Positions 63,747 through 64,000 of a stretch of 64,000 nucleotides of DNA are shown here, in pieces. The notes below the pieces were generated by a model. The model was not told the DNA's origin and did no database searches. It saw only the letters and a list, made by a program, of their open reading frames with translations. Position numbers and translations under genes: made by a program. How positions within the stretch are numbered: position 1 is the stretch's first letter; every line of letters starts with the position of its first letter. The stretch is from Gracilaria domingensis (Eukaryota > Rhodophyta > Florideophyceae > Gracilariales > Gracilariaceae): the NCBI GenBank assembly GCA_022539475.1, contig VCMS01000050.1:1-64000 (forward strand), given 5' to 3'.

Positions 63747-64000
63747 CTAGACATCAAACTGTTCGAATAACGCGATGTCCTCGACTTGACTAACACGCAT
63801 TGCATCGTGCAGAAGGTTATCTGCGAGTTCGTCAGCGGCAGTAAAAAGCTTCGAAATATGCTCTTTCCAGGAGCCATCCTTATTACAAGGAATATTTGAC
63901 GGCACGTCGTCAATATTGGAGTGAGGTAGAAGACAAATGTCGACAAAAGTCGAATCCATTCGGTTCCGCTTGCTACTCAACAGAGAGCCAGCTGCTCCAA
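63747..64000 (-). CDS. C-terminal end of a gene running off the right edge
   Basis: 84 codons are open from the window edge to a TAG at 63747-63749. The protein (LEQLAGSLLSSKRNRMDST, CNKDGSWKEHISKLFTAADE, LADNLLHDAMRVSQVEDIAL) is amphipathic and looks real. The start lies to the right of the window. Not recognised. Confidence 0.45.
   Translation of the reverse strand, partial: GAAGSLLSSKRNRMDSTFVDICLLPHSNIDDVPSNIPCNKDGSWKEHISKLFTAADELADNLLHDAMRVSQVEDIALFEQFDV

Overview
The window looks like nuclear DNA of a eukaryote with few or no introns. Clear relatives of Sec16, DNA polymerase epsilon and RNA polymerase II subunit Rpb2 are visible, mixed with many eukaryotic transposons: a Ty3/gypsy chromovirus, PIF/Harbinger, pogo/Tc5-like, hAT, TNP2/CACTA-like and copia-like pieces. 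My best guess for the source is a repeat-rich, intron-poor alga, perhaps a florideophyte red alga. This rests on style only, and an oomycete or another protist is not excluded. No rRNA gene, convincing tRNA gene, CRISPR array or bacterial operon structure was seen.

1-11.6 kb: one large Ty3/gypsy chromovirus on the + strand, cut by the left window edge. It has gag, protease, RT-RNase H, integrase, a distant chromodomain, an open 617-codon antisense frame with its own TATA box, a polypurine tract and a 3' LTR. A solo LTR of the same family is nested in it (5-bp duplication CCACA). The element ends against 46 codons that look like the tail of a host gene.

11.6-30.7 kb: a Sec16-like gene (minus) whose C-terminal third carries five in-frame stops; an intact Harbinger transposase (minus) and a decayed relative (plus); an Rpb2 scrap; a long polymerase-epsilon pseudogene without its catalytic half; an open zinc-finger frame; an intact LRR protein gene; unrecognised frames including one with a SAP-like motif; and a pogo-like transposase split by a 0.9-kb LTR-like insertion.

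30.7-47.5 kb: a two-gene Harbinger element (transposase and Myb/SANT-like ORF1, convergent), a broken unrecognised gene, a second solo LTR of the chromovirus family (AAGTT duplication), an F-box/propeller-like pseudogene, a second pogo-like transposase, a very GC-rich block with broken coding, and another broken Harbinger transposase.

47.5-64 kb: a truncated hAT transposase, a copia-like LTR with a perfect four-unit heat-shock element, a decayed TNP2/CACTA-like transposase, a G-poor region holding a series of stem-loops with changing arms around a constant loop, another Harbinger fossil, and a 4.55-kb DNA transposon with about 160-bp inverted ends and a GTAA duplication. Blocks enriched in one short word follow, and a gene tail runs off the right edge.

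Overall this is a gene-poor, transposon-dominated stretch in which copies of normally essential genes have decayed. Few frames look intact: the LRR gene, the zinc-finger frame, one Harbinger transposase and the antisense frame of the chromovirus.
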